Notes: generated by a model not told the origin, from the sequence alone. A stretch of DNA of 64,000 bases from Ohtaekwangia sp035628875 (GCA_035628875.1 DASPIZ010000055.1:95979-159978); one strand, 5' to 3'. Counted from the first letter of the stretch, positions 10,301-19,478 are shown. Program-made: numbers and translations.

Positions 10301-12322
10301 TGCCATCACCCAGTTTTCACCGAAGAGCGAATCACGCAGAAAAAATGCACCGGCTTCACATCCGTTCATAATAAGCATCGGATACTTTCCGGGATTGTTA
10401 TATCCTAACACTTTGTTGGTAACAAATCCGATATCAAAATCGAGTGTGCTTGGCGAGGAATGTCCAAAGAAGGTAACGAGGTTAAGGCCAGCGTTTACTT
10501 CTTCTGCTATATTAATGAGTTGCAGATCGCGTGAACTTTTTGCAATCGCACTTACCTTACCACCGAAATAAGGCGCTTCGGCAATACTGGCATATTCTTC
10601 AAGGAATGCCTTGAACTGTTCAGGTTCACCTTCTTCGATTCCACCGCTGAGGTGAAGAATCTTCTTTCTCCATAGATCGTTGAAGGGCAGTGCTTCCATC
10701 TCTTTGATCTTGTCAAGATAGGCTGCTACCTGCGATGGCTTTATCGCTGTTAGCCTTCCCGTTGGTATCGCTTCTTCGTAGGTTGTGTTGCCTAATCCGG
10801 TTGAAAAGTATGCATCTGATCCAGGATATCCACTCGTCGGAACCAGGTCTTTAAACGATGACGTTCCCGGTACGCGGTGATATTTGTGCTGTATGTTGAG
10901 TCCCTTACCAATTAGAAATAAATAGGACGGGATTTTAACGGTAGAAAGAAACTCCAGAAATTTAAAAATTGCCCGCGGAGAAGTTTCACCGTAATTAAAC
11001 TGGTTGTACAACTCCTGTATATTGACAACAAGCGTATCATAACCTCCGCCTTCTGTTGATGCCCTGTAGCCTGCGTACGCCTTTACCGGGTCGTTGTAGT
11101 CCCCGGCAGGCTTGCGTAATTGGGGATGCGAGATGACTATATAATTGTGGGAAGAAGGATTGATCAATCGAAAACTGGTTTTGCGGATAGCTGGTGTGAT
11201 TACCGCATTGGAAGCATAGACGCTACGTTGCGTTTCGGCCGGAATAACAGCCTGCACAACTGAGGTCACTGCAGTGGCACCAATTCGCATCACCTGGTCA
11301 GGATCAGTGATATCAAATAACCGAAGATTGCTTGCGGCGTTTTTAATTTCCAGATACGCCTTCCCACCGCCGTGTTCAGGAAGAATAAAAGTTTTATTGA
11401 CCGCAAGGGCAGCGTCTGTTTTTTGCGCATACCTTAACCTTGCATACGAAACACTGGCTCTGCTGGGAATCCCTGTGTTAGCAACCTTAATACGGATTGG
11501 AAGATTGCCATCCGCACCAATATCCGTCCAGTTTAAGGATTGTATTACCTGTTTAGTTTTAAATCCATCAAAACTTACGGAAGTGAGCAAACGAAAGGCA
11601 GCACCAACATAAATTTCAACCTGATGGGGCGCATTGTTCCTCCCTACCAGCAAAATTTCGAGTTGTGGCAAGTCGCTGGCATTTGTTTCCACCGACGTTA
11701 TCGCATTGAACGTATAAGTGACAAACTTATCTTGCAGGATTTGCACACCAGTCCAACCTTCGCCTTCATCGAACGAACTTGTAAAAACTTCGTCACTTAT
11801 GTTTATACCGCCAGAATATTGATCGGCAAAAACCATCAGCTTTTCATCGTAATGAAAAGGTGTTATAGGAAGATTCTGGGTATTGGTTTCGTTGAAGAAA
11901 GTCATCCGTTTACCTGCCACCGTACCGATAGTCAGGAAATAGCTCGTAGTGTCGCTGTATAAATTATGATAAGGATGCGGTTGTAACGATGCGGGTTTAT
12001 ACAAATCCGCATCCAGCGTACCGTCATTTCGTTTACCAAAAAATTCGATAAAATCGGAAGCGTTGAACTGGGCATCGCCCTGTCCTTCAATATGGATAGC
12101 CTGTTCATATCCGCGATGGAATAACTGGATCAATTGAGGATCTACACCATCGACAGGAAAGCCAGCCTGCTGAAGGTTCTGATAGGTAAGCCGGTAAATG
12201 CCTTGCTGGGCTACCGGTATCTTAAAATACGGTTGTGAATGGTTTATCCAGGCATTGGGCTGACCTGCGGCGTGCATAAAAAACACCACTAAAAAGCATA
12301 AAACCAGGGGTATCCGTTTCAT
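7382..12322 (-). CDS. C25 gingipain-family peptidase, PorU2-like, T9SS cargo
   Basis: A giant 1646-residue secreted protein. A signal peptide (residues 1-20) precedes an N-terminal region of about 380 residues. The gingipain-type C25 domain follows at about 395-760, with catalytic His621 (TFFGHSS) and Cys655 (IMNGCEAGAF); the 34-residue spacing fits the gingipain dyad. Next come CARDB/Ig-like domains (about 770-1560) and a C-terminal T9SS sorting domain (PYPNPTTG... through KRGKVFLCR) with a FlgD-like fold. Length and layout match proteins annotated as the putative T9SS sortase PorU2, longer than PorU itself. PorU removes sorting domains and anchors cargo at the outer membrane; the PorU2 role is less certain. 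No other T9SS machinery gene is in the window. Confidence 0.85.
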   Translation of the reverse strand: MKRIPLVLCFLVVFFMHAAGQPNAWINHSQPYFKIPVAQQGIYRLTYQNLQQAGFPVDGVDPQLIQLFHRGYEQAIHIEGQGDAQFNASDFIEFFGKRNDGTLDADLYKPASLQPHPYHNLYSDTTSYFLTIGTVAGKRMTFFNETNTQNLPITPFHYDEKLMVFADQYSGGINISDEVFTSSFDEGEGWTGVQILQDKFVTYTFNAITSVETNASDLPQLEILLVGRNNAPHQVEIYVGAAFRLLTSVSFDGFKTKQVIQSLNWTDIGADGNLPIRIKVANTGIPSRASVSYARLRYAQKTDAALAVNKTFILPEHGGGKAYLEIKNAASNLRLFDITDPDQVMRIGATAVTSVVQAVIPAETQRSVYASNAVITPAIRKTSFRLINPSSHNYIVISHPQLRKPAGDYNDPVKAYAGYRASTEGGGYDTLVVNIQELYNQFNYGETSPRAIFKFLEFLSTVKIPSYLFLIGKGLNIQHKYHRVPGTSSFKDLVPTSGYPGSDAYFSTGLGNTTYEEAIPTGRLTAIKPSQVAAYLDKIKEMEALPFNDLWRKKILHLSGGIEEGEPEQFKAFLEEYASIAEAPYFGGKVSAIAKSSRDLQLINIAEEVNAGLNLVTFFGHSSPSTLDFDIGFVTNKVLGYNNPGKYPMLIMNGCEAGAFFLRDSLFGENWVMAKKKGASAFIAHSSYALVSTLHQYTSSFYEVAYGDSVYLKKGIGDIRKETARRFIDKTYASILQLSQVQQMILLGDPAVKLFGAPKPDLEINPNHVSVVSLSEAPVTALADSFAVQFIVRNYGLASQEPFRVEVTRTLNDNTTLVYDSIYQVPSFSDTLKFIIRQGTEKRSGNNRFAIYVDADDIITELNEENNKAVLDFNMPSNGTKNLFPYAFAIVNKSPAMLSFQANDGNTQARDFLLEIDTVNTFNSDYKKAYTLTGNILFQKSVDVAELNSDTVTFYWRTRLANPLDGDAGSWQVSSFTYIDQGETGWAQVDFPQFLSGAAEGLIVDESLRKIRFQESSTPLDIVTFGGSAGKPRDSVSVKIGGAEYNLYGQSNGAFGCRNNTINLIAFDKRSTVPYVGIYFKWYEILYTYGGRRLICGREPFVVNSFMYNEVNTGKNNDLIQYINNIAEGDSVLLYSIGNASIHLWAAAAKQKAGELGISEAQLNALVPGAPVVILGKKGSQPGSAHIFTSTGATANKAKLVVNKTITGRYSNGTLTTPLIGPAADWNRLIWTISEHEPADEITFDIVGVQMSGESEILYSGVQGNLDLSGINADEFPYLKIRFNSSDEILLTSTQLQKWIVLYSPVAEGILLPENNVDQVTLAEGETWESDYLFINISDKAFSDSLDVKLLVYNQPNHENKIQRFRIKQPSPGDTTRFTIHFPTNNVAGLNDVEVTVNPRILPEIYYDNNVVRLNSHLSVLHDVNPPVMEVTIDGRFVENGDFVSPDPLIAVKIRDENPFILKTDTTGMRLFLTYPCEGECEPRYIVLSGESVRWYPGTATSDFYIEYQPTSLPSGNYTLRVEGADAKGNTNTDPYEISFVVKDETQVTLIPPYPNPTTGSASYGFLLSGNMVPDQFTFSLKDLTGKPVSELNFGSEDLIIGKNSFTWDTTDQQGQTLPNAIYVYEISVQLGSKSFTKRGKVFLCR

Positions 12323-12357
12323 CGAGCTTACTAAATTACAACCGCATTTTCGGTAAA

Positions 12358-12393
12358 CAAAGGTAGAAAGTGGCGTGCACGGTTTTCAGCAAA
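12358..12393 (-). promoter_or_regulatory. Promoter of PorU2-like gene
   Basis: On the minus strand a TTG-containing -33 region (12390-12393) and a perfect TACCTTTG -7 box (12358-12365) are separated by 24 bases. This is slightly longer than usual for the Bacteroidota TTTG/TAnnTTTG promoter. The ATG is about 35 bases downstream. Confidence 0.5.
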
Positions 12394-12768
12394 AAAAAGC
12401 AGGTTTAATGCAATGTAGTAAAAGGGTTGTTTATGCTTATTTAGGATTGGACGGTCGCATTTGATTTTGGTCTTACAACGCGCAGAAATGTGAAATGCCT
12501 AAAACCTAAACCGCACGTTATGTTTGAATTAATTTTTTCATTTTACCAGCGGGTCTTTGAATTAAGCACGTTAAAGCAAGAAGGGTTCAGACGAAATCAT
12601 CTGACAGTTGAACTGCGTTTATTTTGTTAGTCACTGAAGATTGTAGCCAGGAAACAGAAGGATACAAGATTCCCTAAATACAGCATGGTTCGCTTGTGTG
12701 CGTTATCGTAGCGATAACCAACTTTCTTAAATCATCTTTTATGTTTAAGGAGGGTTTCATACTAAATT

Positions 12769-12792
12769 GAGGTTGCCCCTTCGAGCAACCTC
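12769..12792 (-). terminator. Hairpin after GloVer protein gene
   Basis: An eight-base stem, GAGGTTGC (12769-12776) with GCAACCTC (12785-12792) around an eight-base loop. It lies 25 bases downstream of the GloVer gene stop on the minus strand. There is no strong U-tract, so it could also be a processing or stability hairpin. Confidence 0.45.
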
Positions 12793-12816
12793 TAACCTTT
12801 GTGTTTTTAAAAATTC

Positions 12817-15800
12817 CTAATTCTTGATCAATCGGTGTGTTGTTATAACTGAACCGCGATGAACGGTCAGCACATAGATTCCCCGTTTTAACTGATCACC
12901 AAGTTGCGTATCGCTATTTGCATTGGCCTCCATCACCACCGCCCCACTGAGGTCTCGTATGGTTAACCGCACAGCATGTTCGTTTTGATCTTTAATCCTG
13001 GCGGTAAAATAATTTGTAAATGGATTTGGGTACACCAGCACATCAGACGCCAAGGTGTTTGTGTGGGCATCCGTAAATAATGAAGGCGCTGGAGTCACGA
13101 ACGTATCATCAAGCAAGAGCAAATTTCCATTTGGAGATCCGCCTGTTTCCTGGGAAAAACTAAACAGTTTTTCATAAGAAGAACCATCCGGGTTCAAACT
13201 GAAAATTACGCCCAAGTTATGGTCGCCTCCCGCCGTTGTCGTGCCATATAACACACCGTTTTCGTCCGGTGTTAATCCGCCATATGGATTTGCCGACGCA
13301 ACGCCATCGCATTCCAACAATTTAGTGTACCCAGTTCCATCCGGATTGATGCTAAAAACAACACCGTTGTCATACGCTCCGCCAGCTGAAGCCGTGCCAT
13401 ATAACTTTCCATTATACCACAATAGATTACTCATGGGATTAGTGCCTTGTGCGCTGTTAAATTCATAAAGTACCGCAAAGTCAGTCCCGTCAGGCTGTAT
13501 TTTAAACAAGACGCCTTTATCATAAGATCCTCCGAATGGTGTAACACCGTATAAGTAATCATCAGCACCCATGATTAAAGATGCATCGGGATGCGCTCCC
13601 TGCGTTCCGTTAAATGTATGAATTACTTCATGGCCTGATCCATCCATTTTCAAACGAAACAATGTCCCTTTATTCAGACTGCCCCGATTCGAAGCGGTTC
13701 CATACAGATAGCCATCTGGTTGTTCCAGTAGCTGTGCCGTTGGATTTGATCCATGCCAGTCTGACCGGAATCTGAAAATAATCCGGTCGAGCGCATTTAC
13801 CGAGTCACCGTCTGCATAAATCTTGTAAATGCCACCACGGAAATAATTGATCCAGTCATCAACGACATAAATGTAATTGTCTGAACCCATCATAACACTC
13901 CCCTCGTGTGGGCCGTAGGTTTCCAACAGCGTATAGCCATCTTTGTCTAAGGTAAAAACTTCACCACCACCTGTGCCGTGCGAAATACTCAATCCGGCAA
14001 ATCCGGTAGGCGTTTGTATCAGACTTCCGGAAAGTGAACCGTATTGATCGGGATGTTCATAATCACGGTGTTTCGTAAACTTTCCGCTATCCAGGCTGAA
14101 GCTAAATATCGTTCCAAGGTCTGCTGCGCCTCCCCTTGTCGTTACTCCCCAGATCCGCTTTGCACTGATTGGATCCCGTGTTGTCAATGCACTCACTGGT
14201 CCGAACTGCGTTGACAGCTCGCACTTCGCCCGTAGGTAATACGTCGTAGCCGGATTCAGATTTTTAAAATTAAATATTCGTTGCCCTTTAGTAAGGCTGC
14301 TGCGCAAAATGTTTGGTCCTGCGAAATCCGGTGTTGCACTTAATTCAATTGTGTACGCTTCTGCAGCATTCATCGATGAACAGGAAACAGTAAACAACGA
14401 TTGGTCCAGCCCTGTTGCACCATTCACAGGTGATGTAATCGTAATAAACGTTTCTGCCTGTGTCGTAAAGGATGAAACGCGACCAAACGACTCGGAAACA
14501 TTTGATTTTCCTCTTGCATAATACACCGTTGCATAATCTAAATGAGAAAATGTCATCGTACGCTGACCGTCAGTTTTACTTGTGTCAGAAAGAATCTCTC
14601 CGCTGAAATCCGGAGTCTTGCTGAGTTGGATGGTGTACCGCGTTGCGCCAGGAACCTGGTTAACTGTTACTTTAAGATTCATCGTTGCCTGACCCGTCGC
14701 CCCGTTGGAAGGTTTACTAATGAAAGCATAATCTGTTTCACTACGTGTTGTAAAAGATGTGACTGACCCATAGGCTGGCCACACGCTGCTTCTCACCCGT
14801 GCATGATATTGCGTAGAGAATTTCAGCGACTGCGATGCAAGATCAAATTCATTAACAAGACCGTTTAATGTCGCTACCGTATCACGGAAGTCAGCATGTT
14901 CACTGAGCTGAAGTGTATAGTTCAGTGCAGAAGAAACACGATTGCATCTATATTTTCCGTGAATAGGTGCTCCGGTCTCCTGATGAGCCGGGAATGATAA
15001 ACCAACAGCAGGAACGCTGTTATATGTTACAGCAATCAGGTTTCCGGTTGGATTTTCATGATGAAAATTTATAAGTTTAACAAATTGGCTTCCATCAGCG
15101 TGAATCGCGTAGAGTACGCCTTCATTGAACTCCCCGCCCTTTGCAATTCCATATATCGTATTGTTTTGATCTATAACCAGGTTTCCGAAAGGGAATTCGC
15201 CGTCTGCACCACTAAAACTATGCAGTATAGTATAATCTGATCCATCTAAACCGATTTTAAAGACGACGCCTTTTTTATCAACTCCACCTTTTAAAGTCGT
15301 ACCATAAGCGACACCGTTTTTGATCACCAGCCCATCCGTTGGAAAGGCGCCCTGTGTCAGGTTAAAATCATGGAGCTTGGTATAGGACTGACCGTCCTGG
15401 CTGATTTTAAAAATAGCCCCATAATTGTACAGTCCGCCGGAATTAGTAAGACCATATAGGAAACCATCGGGACCTTCCGTTAATTTTCCGAATGGTCTTT
15501 TTCCACCTGGTTTGTCGAAATGAAAAATGATTTGTATGCCGCTGAAATCCGGATTGACCTTATAGATAAATCCGTTTCCGTTGTCGCCACCCGATTCGCT
15601 CATGCCAACAATGGTTCCTGCTTCGGTACACATCAGACCTCCGCGGGCATTGAAAGCATAAACCGAAATTGTTTTTGATTGGTAACCTGATCCATCAGGC
15701 CTAAACCGGAAAAGGATGCGGTTGTTTCCGCCCGGCGTTTTTCCAACCCCATACAAATATCCATGGCTAGATTCTACAAGGCCTGCTGTTTCTGTTACGG

Positions 15801-16134
15801 GATATGGAAAATTGAAAATTTTGGTCACCCCGTCGCTGCTGATCCGATAAAGTATGCTTTTGTCCGCGTTTTCTGAACCACGCCCATTGATACCATACAG
15901 TGATCCATCATTCGCCTGCGTGAGGTATTGTGGATCGACGCCTGCAGGATAATCATATCCAAGAGCAATAGAAGGTGTAAGGTCAGACCCATCTTTATTT
16001 ACGTGATACACAGATCCGCCATTTTCATTGGTGGTTAAGCCCCATAGCCGATCCTGGGCATGAGACAAAGTGCAAATGGAAAAAGATAATAGCAGCGTTA
16101 ACGCTACATGGAGGGGGTAGATTTTTTTTTTCAT
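12817..16134 (-). CDS. GloVer-repeat secreted protein with T9SS sorting domain
   Basis: About 1105 residues. A signal peptide (KKKIYPLHVALTLLLSFS...) leads into two arrays of GloVer-type repeats (GxLYGTTxxGGxxxxGVVFKI... units of about 45-60 residues). These occupy roughly residues 25-370 and 650-1010. Three fibronectin-III-like modules lie between (about 375-645, each ending in a SxFTTR/Q motif). The C-terminus is a T9SS type A sorting domain (VYPNPFTNYF... LIRDLSG-type... TTHRLIKN). The repeats probably form beta-propellers. The longest frame starts with TTG; the ATG at 16134 is better. Expected to be surface-bound or secreted through T9SS; ligand unknown. Confidence 0.85.
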   Translation of the reverse strand: MKKKIYPLHVALTLLLSFSICTLSHAQDRLWGLTTNENGGSVYHVNKDGSDLTPSIALGYDYPAGVDPQYLTQANDGSLYGINGRGSENADKSILYRISSDGVTKIFNFPYPVTETAGLVESSHGYLYGVGKTPGGNNRILFRFRPDGSGYQSKTISVYAFNARGGLMCTEAGTIVGMSESGGDNGNGFIYKVNPDFSGIQIIFHFDKPGGKRPFGKLTEGPDGFLYGLTNSGGLYNYGAIFKISQDGQSYTKLHDFNLTQGAFPTDGLVIKNGVAYGTTLKGGVDKKGVVFKIGLDGSDYTILHSFSGADGEFPFGNLVIDQNNTIYGIAKGGEFNEGVLYAIHADGSQFVKLINFHHENPTGNLIAVTYNSVPAVGLSFPAHQETGAPIHGKYRCNRVSSALNYTLQLSEHADFRDTVATLNGLVNEFDLASQSLKFSTQYHARVRSSVWPAYGSVTSFTTRSETDYAFISKPSNGATGQATMNLKVTVNQVPGATRYTIQLSKTPDFSGEILSDTSKTDGQRTMTFSHLDYATVYYARGKSNVSESFGRVSSFTTQAETFITITSPVNGATGLDQSLFTVSCSSMNAAEAYTIELSATPDFAGPNILRSSLTKGQRIFNFKNLNPATTYYLRAKCELSTQFGPVSALTTRDPISAKRIWGVTTRGGAADLGTIFSFSLDSGKFTKHRDYEHPDQYGSLSGSLIQTPTGFAGLSISHGTGGGEVFTLDKDGYTLLETYGPHEGSVMMGSDNYIYVVDDWINYFRGGIYKIYADGDSVNALDRIIFRFRSDWHGSNPTAQLLEQPDGYLYGTASNRGSLNKGTLFRLKMDGSGHEVIHTFNGTQGAHPDASLIMGADDYLYGVTPFGGSYDKGVLFKIQPDGTDFAVLYEFNSAQGTNPMSNLLWYNGKLYGTASAGGAYDNGVVFSINPDGTGYTKLLECDGVASANPYGGLTPDENGVLYGTTTAGGDHNLGVIFSLNPDGSSYEKLFSFSQETGGSPNGNLLLLDDTFVTPAPSLFTDAHTNTLASDVLVYPNPFTNYFTARIKDQNEHAVRLTIRDLSGAVVMEANANSDTQLGDQLKRGIYVLTVHRGSVITTHRLIKN

Positions 16135-16643
16135 ACACAAGAGATTAAAAAGACAGTGATAGGATTATTAATAGTTAAAGCATAATGTGTTCATGTTGGG
16201 TTGTTCTTATCGGAATTATTTCACGAGATCAGGATCACGCATTCAAAAGTTAAAGGACCAAACGATTATGACAATTCCGGTAGCCGGTGCATCAAAATTC
16301 TATGCCTGGTATATGCGCATGATCATGCGGTCTTCGCAACCAACGTATTGGCTATACGACACTATGGAGTGCGAAACAAAATGGCTACACGATCGGGCCG
16401 GGTCAGCGAGGCGGGTTCTTGCACAATACGAAATTATTTGCCGGCGAATCATAGAAGAACGTTGGAATGTTCACAGAAAGATAGGCACTGCACGGCGGGA
16501 TAGGGCTAAATAGGGGGATTTTATTTTTACAAGTTATTGGCGGTTAAACACTTATAAAATTATTTAAAATTTTTTACCCAGTACTTGGCCATACATAGTA
16601 CTTTTGCCGTATACAAGAGCAGATTGATTTAAACACGGGATGT
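16135..16643. other. Intergenic region before padR
   Basis: About 500 bases without a convincing gene. Two overlapping plus-strand frames of 100 and 108 codons (16187-16513) have atypical, Arg/Cys-rich composition and no family likeness, and cannot both be real. The right end holds the padR promoter and candidate operator. Confidence 0.5.
16580..16606 (+). promoter_or_regulatory. padR promoter with paired AGTACT sites
   Basis: Two copies of the palindrome AGTACT (16580-16585 and 16598-16603), 18 bases apart centre to centre, overlap a TACTTTTG box at 16599-16606 that fits the TAnnTTTG -7 element. The ATG of padR is 38 bases downstream. PadR regulators usually repress their own operon, so this is a plausible autoregulatory operator; that is inference. 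Confidence 0.45.
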
Positions 16644-16982
16644 ATGAATGTTGAAAACACACAAGTTCAGATGCGCAAAGGCATTCTGGAATACTGCATC
16701 CTCCACATAATTTCACGCGGTGAGGTCTACGCATCCGATATGCTGGATGAATTAACTTCGGCAAAGATTATTGTGGTGGAGGGAACGCTTTACCCCCTGC
16801 TAACGCGGCTGAAAAATGCGGGGTTACTGGAGTACAAATGGATTGAGTCCAAATCCGGACCACCACGGAAGTACTATAAACTAACAGATAAAGGAAGTAA
16901 ATTCCTGACTAAACTTACGGAAACCTGGGATGAACTTGTCCACTCAACGCAAATGATCACGTCAAAATCACAAGCCCATTAA
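16644..16982 (+). CDS. PadR-family transcriptional regulator
   Basis: A 112-residue PadR winged-helix protein. It shows the family pattern RKGILEYCILHIIS near the N-terminus, the recognition region MLDELTSAKIIVVEGTLYPLL, and the wing SGPPRKYYKLTDKG. It is the short form with a minimal C-terminal dimerisation helix. It lies 13 bases upstream of the PspC gene, a common Bacteroidota pairing in which PadR controls a membrane-stress protein. The paired AGTACT sites upstream are the candidate operator. Confidence 0.93.
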   Translation: MNVENTQVQMRKGILEYCILHIISRGEVYASDMLDELTSAKIIVVEGTLYPLLTRLKNAGLLEYKWIESKSGPPRKYYKLTDKGSKFLTKLTETWDELVHSTQMITSKSQAH

Positions 16983-16995
16983 TGCAATATCGGAT

Positions 16996-19365
16996 ATGAA
17001 AAAGAATATAAGCATCAACATCAGCGGCATCATCTTTCATATTGAAGAAGATGGGTATGAAAATCTACGCAAATACCTCGATTCAATTAACAAGTACTTT
17101 TCAACTTTCGAAGACAGTACAGAAATCATGGCTGATATCGAAAGCCGTATTGCGGAGATTTTTCTTTCCAAGCTGAACGAAGGAAAACAGGTTATTACTG
17201 CGGAAGACGTTGCCTCCTTAATTACTACCATGGGTAGCGTGAGCGATTTCAAGGCAGCCGAGCAGGACGAGTTTGAAAGCACGATCGCAGGCGCGCCTCA
17301 TGCACAAGAATCTGCAACAGGTTCCGCTGGCGCGTTCGCTGGTTCTACATACACCGCACCGAAATCATTGGTACGCGATCAAAAAAGGAAAGTACTTGGA
17401 GGCGTCTGTTCAGGTATTGGCCACTATATGAACGTTGATCCACTGTGGATAAGACTACTGTTCGCAATTTTTGCTTTCGCATGGGGATTTACAGTTTTCG
17501 TTTACATTGTTATGTGGATTGTTGTTCCGGGATCTTATGACCTCAATGAAATTGAAGTCGGTAAAAAAATGTTCCGCGATCCGGAACGCAAAGTGCTGGG
17601 TGGTGTGTCAGGTGGAGTTGCCTCCTATCTTAGTATTGACATTCTTGCTGTGCGGATACTTTTCGTAATCCTTACCATAGCAGGCGGACTCGGTCTTTTT
17701 CTCTACATCATTCTCTGGGTGATCCTTCCTGAAGCGAGAACGCTTACCGACCGCATGCAGATGCAGGGCGAACCAGTTACCCTCTCGAATATTGAATCGA
17801 ATATAAAAAAAAACCAATTAGAGCCTGACCGCGAAGAAAGTACAGCGACTAAAATATTGTTGTTCCCTTTTCGGGTAATTGGTATCGTTCTACAGGCACT
17901 TGCTAAAATAATCGGTCCGCTTGTAGAAGCGTTGCGTGTTGTGATTGGAATTCTAATCATGATCATGGGCATAGGCCTGCTGTTATCAGTACTGGTTACA
18001 GGCGGCGTGGCTTTCGGGATTATAACCGGTGCAGGAAACCTGCCATGGGCAACTGATTACAATCAATTCAGTATTCCCGTCGATGCATTCATGCGGGCCT
18101 TTCCGGGATGGGTTATTACGGCTGCATTTATATCAGCGATAATCCCACCGCTGTTCATTATCCTCTTGGGTATTTCAACCATCGCGCGACGGATTGTTTT
18201 CAGCGCCACGGTAGGATGGTCACTGTTCGTATTATTCATTCTTTGCTCAGCCATGTTGGCAGTGGGTATTCCTAAAATCGTTATGGCCTTTAAGGAAGAC
18301 GGTGAACACCGGATTGAAACTAACTATACCCCTACCGGAAAAACAACGGTATTAAGGATTCGCGAAACCGGTATGGATGATTATCACGGAAGTGCATTGA
18401 TACTTAAGGGTCATGCGGGACCGGAATTTAAATTACAGCAAAATTTCCGGGCTCAAGGAGCAACCAGGCTACATGCTATTGAGAACGCACAAATGGTGAA
18501 CTACAACGTAACATTGCAAGACTCTGTCTTCACCTTCGACAGCAACATTACGTTTAAGCCTGATGCCGTTTTCCGTGGGCAGGAGTTAGACATGACGTTG
18601 TATATTCCTTATAACAAACCGTTTATTATTGAAAACGGGATGGTGCATTTACTTGACCAATACATAGAGTACGATGCCCGCGACGGTCAAACGTGGGAAA
18701 TGACGGATAAGGGATTACACTGCATCACCTGCCCGCAACCGACAGAAGAGGAAGTAAATCAGGCCGACCTGCGCGATTTTGATGAACTCGACATGCGTGG
18801 AATTTTTGATGTGAAGATTTATCGCGGGAATGAATTCGCCGTAGAATTAAAAGGATCTGATTCTGAAAAATTGAAGTACAATATCTTTCGCTCGGGCAAA
18901 ACGCTCGTCATTGATTTCGAACGAAAGAAAAATTTTGACTGGGATTTAAATATGGACAAAGTACTAAACGATCAGGTTCATATTTCGATCACCATGCCCG
19001 AACTTGAAAAGATTGAGGCAACAGGGTTCGGATCTATCGACTTTGAAAAGTTTTACAGCAATGACCTGGAGCTTCAAATTCGAGGACCAATAAAAGTGAG
19101 CGGCGAAATCGAATCGGAAGATGTCATAATCAACCTCAACGCAAAGTCGGAGGTTGATCTGCGAGGAACAACACAATCTATGCTGGCGGAGATCCAGCTT
19201 GGATCGAAGTTAAGAGCGTATGATCTGGAAGTGCAGGAAGCTGTTATTGACGTTCAAGGCGCATCCTCCGCGAAAGTTAATGTAATCCGCAGGCTGGAAA
19301 TGGAAACAGGTGTAGCCAGTGATATTGACTATCGTGGAAATCCAGAAATCATTAAAACAAACTAA
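16996..19365 (+). CDS. PspC and DUF2807 membrane-stress protein
   Basis: A 789-residue membrane protein. An N-terminal cytoplasmic domain (residues 1-95) precedes two tandem PspC domains (about 124-182 and 190-250, each with a RKVLGGVxxG motif and a transmembrane helix ending in W(I/V)(V/I)xP). Further transmembrane helices lie at about 295-430. The periplasmic C-terminus (about 590-789) is a DUF2807/head-GIN-type beta-helix adhesin-like domain (FDELDMRGIFDVKIYRG...). PspC domains belong to phage-shock-type envelope stress sensing. Cotranscribed with padR. A long hairpin follows the stop. Confidence 0.9.
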   Translation: MKKNISINISGIIFHIEEDGYENLRKYLDSINKYFSTFEDSTEIMADIESRIAEIFLSKLNEGKQVITAEDVASLITTMGSVSDFKAAEQDEFESTIAGAPHAQESATGSAGAFAGSTYTAPKSLVRDQKRKVLGGVCSGIGHYMNVDPLWIRLLFAIFAFAWGFTVFVYIVMWIVVPGSYDLNEIEVGKKMFRDPERKVLGGVSGGVASYLSIDILAVRILFVILTIAGGLGLFLYIILWVILPEARTLTDRMQMQGEPVTLSNIESNIKKNQLEPDREESTATKILLFPFRVIGIVLQALAKIIGPLVEALRVVIGILIMIMGIGLLLSVLVTGGVAFGIITGAGNLPWATDYNQFSIPVDAFMRAFPGWVITAAFISAIIPPLFIILLGISTIARRIVFSATVGWSLFVLFILCSAMLAVGIPKIVMAFKEDGEHRIETNYTPTGKTTVLRIRETGMDDYHGSALILKGHAGPEFKLQQNFRAQGATRLHAIENAQMVNYNVTLQDSVFTFDSNITFKPDAVFRGQELDMTLYIPYNKPFIIENGMVHLLDQYIEYDARDGQTWEMTDKGLHCITCPQPTEEEVNQADLRDFDELDMRGIFDVKIYRGNEFAVELKGSDSEKLKYNIFRSGKTLVIDFERKKNFDWDLNMDKVLNDQVHISITMPELEKIEATGFGSIDFEKFYSNDLELQIRGPIKVSGEIESEDVIINLNAKSEVDLRGTTQSMLAEIQLGSKLRAYDLEVQEAVIDVQGASSAKVNVIRRLEMETGVASDIDYRGNPEIIKTN

Positions 19366-19377
19366 TGAACCGCCCCA

Positions 19378-19442
19378 AAAATAATTGTACAGCGAATCAC
19401 GCATGGCAAACTCATGTGTTATTCCCACTGTACAATTATTTT
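19378..19442. terminator. Long hairpin terminator after PspC gene
   Basis: A perfect 15-base stem (AAAATAATTGTACAG at 19378-19392 with CTGTACAATTATTTT at 19428-19442), followed by TT. The 35-base loop folds again (GAATCAC.CATG with CATGTG.TATTC). It sits 13 bases after the PspC stop between convergent genes. Most likely a bidirectional terminator, but longer than usual. Confidence 0.65.
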
Positions 19443-19478
19443 TTGCTACGGCGCACATAAACCAATACCGTATCCGTT

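Larger units (their letters stand above)
12323..12816. other. Intergenic region between two T9SS cargo genes
   Basis: No convincing gene in about 490 bases. It holds the PorU2 promoter, a terminator-like hairpin near 12769-12792 and a perfect inverted repeat GTTATCG-tag-CGATAAC at 12702-12718. On the minus strand a stop-free run of about 33 codons (about 12735-12629) reads like the tail of a decayed gene, but it has no usable start. Confidence 0.5.

Noticed and set aside
16187..16513. Two overlapping plus-strand frames (100 and 108 codons) before padR
   Set aside because: They overlap in different frames, have unusual Arg/Cys/Trp composition and resemble no family; neither has a plausible promoter distance.
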